Below, one piece after another: positions 61,699-64,000 of a stretch of DNA of 64,000 nt. Positions within the stretch are counted from its first letter, which is position 1, and the number at the start of each line of letters is the position of its first letter. The notes under the pieces are model-generated. The model made no database searches, was not told the origin of the DNA, and saw only the letters and a list, made by a program, of their open reading frames with translations. The DNA comes from a bacterium D16-34 (GTDB taxonomy: Bacteria > Actinomycetota > Coriobacteriia > Coriobacteriales > Eggerthellaceae): contig RAZB01000008.1 in assembly GCA_003612515.1 (NCBI GenBank), positions 1 to 64,000 of the forward strand, read 5' to 3'. The translations under genes and the position numbers were made by a program.

Positions 61699-63559
61699 TC
61701 AAATGCGTAGAGCTCCCATGCCAAGACCTCATGGACCTCGTGGACACATGGCGCCAGGGGAGAAAGCAAAAGACTTCAAAGGAACCATGCATAAGCTGAT
61801 CAAGTTCATGGGTCAGTTTAAGGGTGCTTTGGTAGTCATGTTTATCTTTGCCATCGCATCGACCATTTTTAATATCGTAGGTCCGCGCGTACTTTCGCTT
61901 GCAACAACTGAGTTATTCAATGGTGCAGTTGCAAAAATCAATGGCACAGGCCAGATTAACTTTTCTGCTATCGGCACAATTCTTTTGGGTGCGTTGGGGC
62001 TGTATTTATTTTCGGCGTTGTGCAGCTTTATTCAAGGTTGGGTTATGACCTCAATTTCGCAAAAAAGCTGCTATCAGCTGCGAAAAGACATCGTGGGAAA
62101 AATTGACAGACTCCCTATGGGTTATTTCGAGACCTCCTCAACAGGAGACACGCTCTCGCGTATCACCAACGATGTCGATACGTTGGGGCAAAGCTTAAAC
62201 CAAGGTGTGACACAGCTGGTAACCTCAACAGTTGCTATCGTTGGCGTTTTGGTCATGATGTTTTCTATTAACTGGGTTATGACATTGGTGACGCTTGTGA
62301 TTTTGCCGCTTTCGGCAGTGCTGGTTATGGTTATTGTGAAGCACTCTCAAAAGTACTTTATTGCCCAGCAAAACACCCTTGGAGCCATCAATGGCATTGT
62401 TGAGGAGACGTTTTCAGGGCACGCGATCGTAAAGGCGTTCAATCAAGAAGATGGCACGTGCGAGCACTTTAGCGAAGTTAATGAAAAGCTACGCACCTCG
62501 GCGTGGAAGTCGCAATTCTTAAGTGGTCTTATGCAGCCAATTATGAATTTTGTTGGTAATCTCGGATATGTGGTTGTTGCTGTTTTGGGTAGTTTTTTCG
62601 CCATACAAAGCATTATTACGGTTGGCGATATTCAGGCATTTATCCAATACGTGAAAAACTTCATGCAACCTATCACGCAGTTAACGCAGGTTTCAAATGT
62701 TTTGCAGCAGATGGCTGCAGCTGCAGAACGTATTTTTGCTTTCTTGGATGCACCAGAAGAAAAGCCTGATCAGGTACTAGCGAAGACGTCTTCTGTTGCG
62801 TCGGTGGTTGATTTTGACCATGTTCGCTTTGGCTATGATCCGCAAAAGCCCGTCATCAAGGATTTTTCGGCTCATGTGAGCGAAGGTCAGACGGTTGCAT
62901 TGGTCGGACCTACAGGTGCAGGCAAAACGACCATGGTTAAGTTGCTTATGCGTTTTTATGATGTCGATGGTGGGTCTATCAAGCTTGGCGGGAAAGACAT
63001 TCGTGAGTTTGATAGGGACGATTTGCGTTCAATATTTGGCATGGTTTTGCAGGACACGTGGCTTTTTAGCGGAACTATTCGCGAAAATATTCGCTATGGC
63101 AAGCTGGATGCAACCGATAAGGAAGTTGAAGCGGCGGCAAAAGCTGCTTATGCTCATCGGTTTATCTGCACGCTACCACAAGGTTACGACACGCTCATCG
63201 CAGAAGATGCGAGCAACATTAGCCAAGGCCAGCGGCAACTGATAACAATCGCACGTGCAATTTTGGCTAATAGACGCATGTTGATTTTGGACGAGGCCAC
63301 CTCTTCGGTTGATACGCGTACAGAAGAGCGAATCCAAAAAGCAATGGATAACCTCATGGAGGGGCGCACCTCATTTGTTATTGCGCATAGGTTGTCTACC
63401 ATTAAGTCAGCGCATCTGATTTTGGTTATGCAGCACGGTGACATTGTCGAGCAGGGCACCCATGAGCAACTTTTAGCTGCAAATGGACATTATGCACAGC
63501 TCTATAACGCGCAGTTCGAAGCCGACGGACTTGATGTTGATCAGGCAGCTTGGCAATAG
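61691..63559 (+). CDS. ABC exporter, half-transporter with canonical ATPase site
   Basis: About 622 residues. A Pro/Arg/His-rich N-terminal tail precedes six membrane helices and an ATPase domain with Walker A GPTGAGKTTM, signature NISQGQRQLITIARA, Walker B MLILDEATSSVD (catalytic Glu present) and IAHRLSTIKSA. It pairs with the preceding half-transporter to form a heterodimer. Start GTG 61691 overlaps the previous stop by 8 bp, so the two halves are translationally coupled. Confidence 0.92.
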   Translation: MSDQMRRAPMPRPHGPRGHMAPGEKAKDFKGTMHKLIKFMGQFKGALVVMFIFAIASTIFNIVGPRVLSLATTELFNGAVAKINGTGQINFSAIGTILLGALGLYLFSALCSFIQGWVMTSISQKSCYQLRKDIVGKIDRLPMGYFETSSTGDTLSRITNDVDTLGQSLNQGVTQLVTSTVAIVGVLVMMFSINWVMTLVTLVILPLSAVLVMVIVKHSQKYFIAQQNTLGAINGIVEETFSGHAIVKAFNQEDGTCEHFSEVNEKLRTSAWKSQFLSGLMQPIMNFVGNLGYVVVAVLGSFFAIQSIITVGDIQAFIQYVKNFMQPITQLTQVSNVLQQMAAAAERIFAFLDAPEEKPDQVLAKTSSVASVVDFDHVRFGYDPQKPVIKDFSAHVSEGQTVALVGPTGAGKTTMVKLLMRFYDVDGGSIKLGGKDIREFDRDDLRSIFGMVLQDTWLFSGTIRENIRYGKLDATDKEVEAAAKAAYAHRFICTLPQGYDTLIAEDASNISQGQRQLITIARAILANRRMLILDEATSSVDTRTEERIQKAMDNLMEGRTSFVIAHRLSTIKSAHLILVMQHGDIVEQGTHEQLLAANGHYAQLYNAQFEADGLDVDQAAWQ

Positions 63560-63597
63560 CATAAAAATCATCCGCGGATACAGAGCTTTGTCTTCTG

Positions 63598-63606
63598 TGG
63601 TATAAT
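63598..63606 (+). promoter_or_regulatory. Extended -10 promoter of the HAD phosphatase gene
   Basis: TG-G-TATAAT (63598-63606) gives an extended -10 with a predicted start near 63613, about 80 bases before the ATG. No good -35 is seen. Confidence 0.55.
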
Positions 63607-63694
63607 TACGTTTTTACGGGCATAAATCGTGAGGCGTTCAAGCAGGGCTGATCGGTGGCACGCGGATTGATATTTCTGATTCGATAGGATCTTC

Positions 63695-64000
63695 ATGCCT
63701 CTTACTGGCGGCGATACACATAACACTTTGCATAAGGAAACTGACGTGCATACACCTGTGCGTCTTGCGGTGTTTGATTTTGACGGAACGAGCATTGAGG
63801 GCAACTCTCCGGTAATGCTAGTGAGATATTTGCTGAAACATGACATGCTTAAAAAGCGTGATGTATTTCGTATATTGATGTGGGGAGCAGCCTATAAGTT
63901 GCGCCTGCCCCAAAACGAAAGCTGGGTTCGTGGTCTTGTTTTTTCAGCATTCGAAGGCAAGCCGGTAGAAGAAGTCAATCAGTTTCTTGCTGACTTTTAT
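63695..64000 (+). CDS. HAD-family phosphatase, subclass IB, N-terminal part
   Basis: 102 codons lie in the window and the gene runs off the right edge. After about 25 residues the HAD motif I V-F-D-F-D-G-T-S appears, with the Asp nucleophile and the D two residues later; the following helix-rich cap region fits HAD-IB hydrolases (SerB-like phosphatases, including phosphoserine and some lipid phosphatases). Start ATG 63695 follows AGGATC. The substrate cannot be judged from this part. Confidence 0.8.
   Translation, partial: MPLTGGDTHNTLHKETDVHTPVRLAVFDFDGTSIEGNSPVMLVRYLLKHDMLKKRDVFRILMWGAAYKLRLPQNESWVRGLVFSAFEGKPVEEVNQFLADFY

Overview
ORGANISM. The window looks like the chromosome of a small-genome anaerobic actinobacterium of class Coriobacteriia, most likely family Eggerthellaceae. 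This is inferred from gene content: a TAT-signal flavoprotein reductase next to a lipoprotein multihaem cytochrome and a membrane-bound LuxR regulator, a cytoplasmic sulfhydrogenase-type [NiFe] hydrogenase, a flavodiiron-rubredoxin protein, a minimal SufCB pair, and a rod-shape/cell-wall operon with mreBCD, PBP2 and RodA. Base composition is moderate, with a clearly AT-richer island at about 54.8-59.1 kb. LAYOUT. 1-1.4 kb: the 5' end of an amidinotransferase gene with a folded leader, a TetR gene broken by one stop codon, and tRNA-Thr. 1.4-5.6 kb: flavin-binding protein, S-adenosylhomocysteine hydrolase, processive GT2, ComF. 5.8-6.06 kb: a probable unclassified structured RNA. 6.1-8.6 kb: solute-binding lipoprotein, LarB and a shortened LarC. 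8.6-13.5 kb (minus): SufB, SufC and a PreP-like M16 protease. 13.6-15.4 kb: a trp leader peptide with three Trp codons and an attenuator in front of a lone trpB2. 15.5-18.6 kb: two membrane proteins and the flavodiiron protein. 18.8-20.2 kb: infC-rpmI-rplT with an attenuator-like leader. 20.3-30.5 kb: NifX-like protein, tRNA-Glu, glycolipid glycosyltransferase, DEAD helicase and an AddB/AddA pair. 30.7-36.4 kb: GT2/GtrA pair, tRNA-Arg, RNA methyltransferase, cyclophilin, TPR protein, Ndk. 36.6-40.6 kb: hydrogenase operon. 40.8-50.4 kb: mreB-mreC-mreD-PBP2-rodA, a DUF697 protein and a paired radical-SAM module. 50.4-54.8 kb: Xre regulator, then a respiratory locus whose LuxR regulator and cytochrome are both broken. 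54.9-59.1 kb: AT-rich island. 59.2-64 kb: two tRNA-Asp genes, a heterodimeric ABC exporter and a HAD phosphatase running off the end. HOW THE PARTS WORK TOGETHER. Most of the window is ordinary housekeeping. The stretches that stand out are: (1) the trp attenuator controlling a stand-alone TrpB2, which suggests indole salvage governed by tryptophan supply; (2) a roughly 225-nt multibranched RNA candidate with its own extended -10 promoter; (3) the AT-rich island beside tandem tRNA-Asp genes, which carries a 760-residue protein made of twelve helix-turn-helix units arranged six on each side of a Vsr-like/PD-(D/E)XK-like nuclease domain, with a thirteenth unit after an in-frame TGA, the gene being bracketed by imperfect direct repeats. 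(3) is the best candidate here for an undescribed system. (4) Four accessory genes (TetR, LuxR, cytochrome, HTH-array) each carry one disabling change, which points to recent decay or to sequence errors. All calls come from reading the sequence; no database search was possible.
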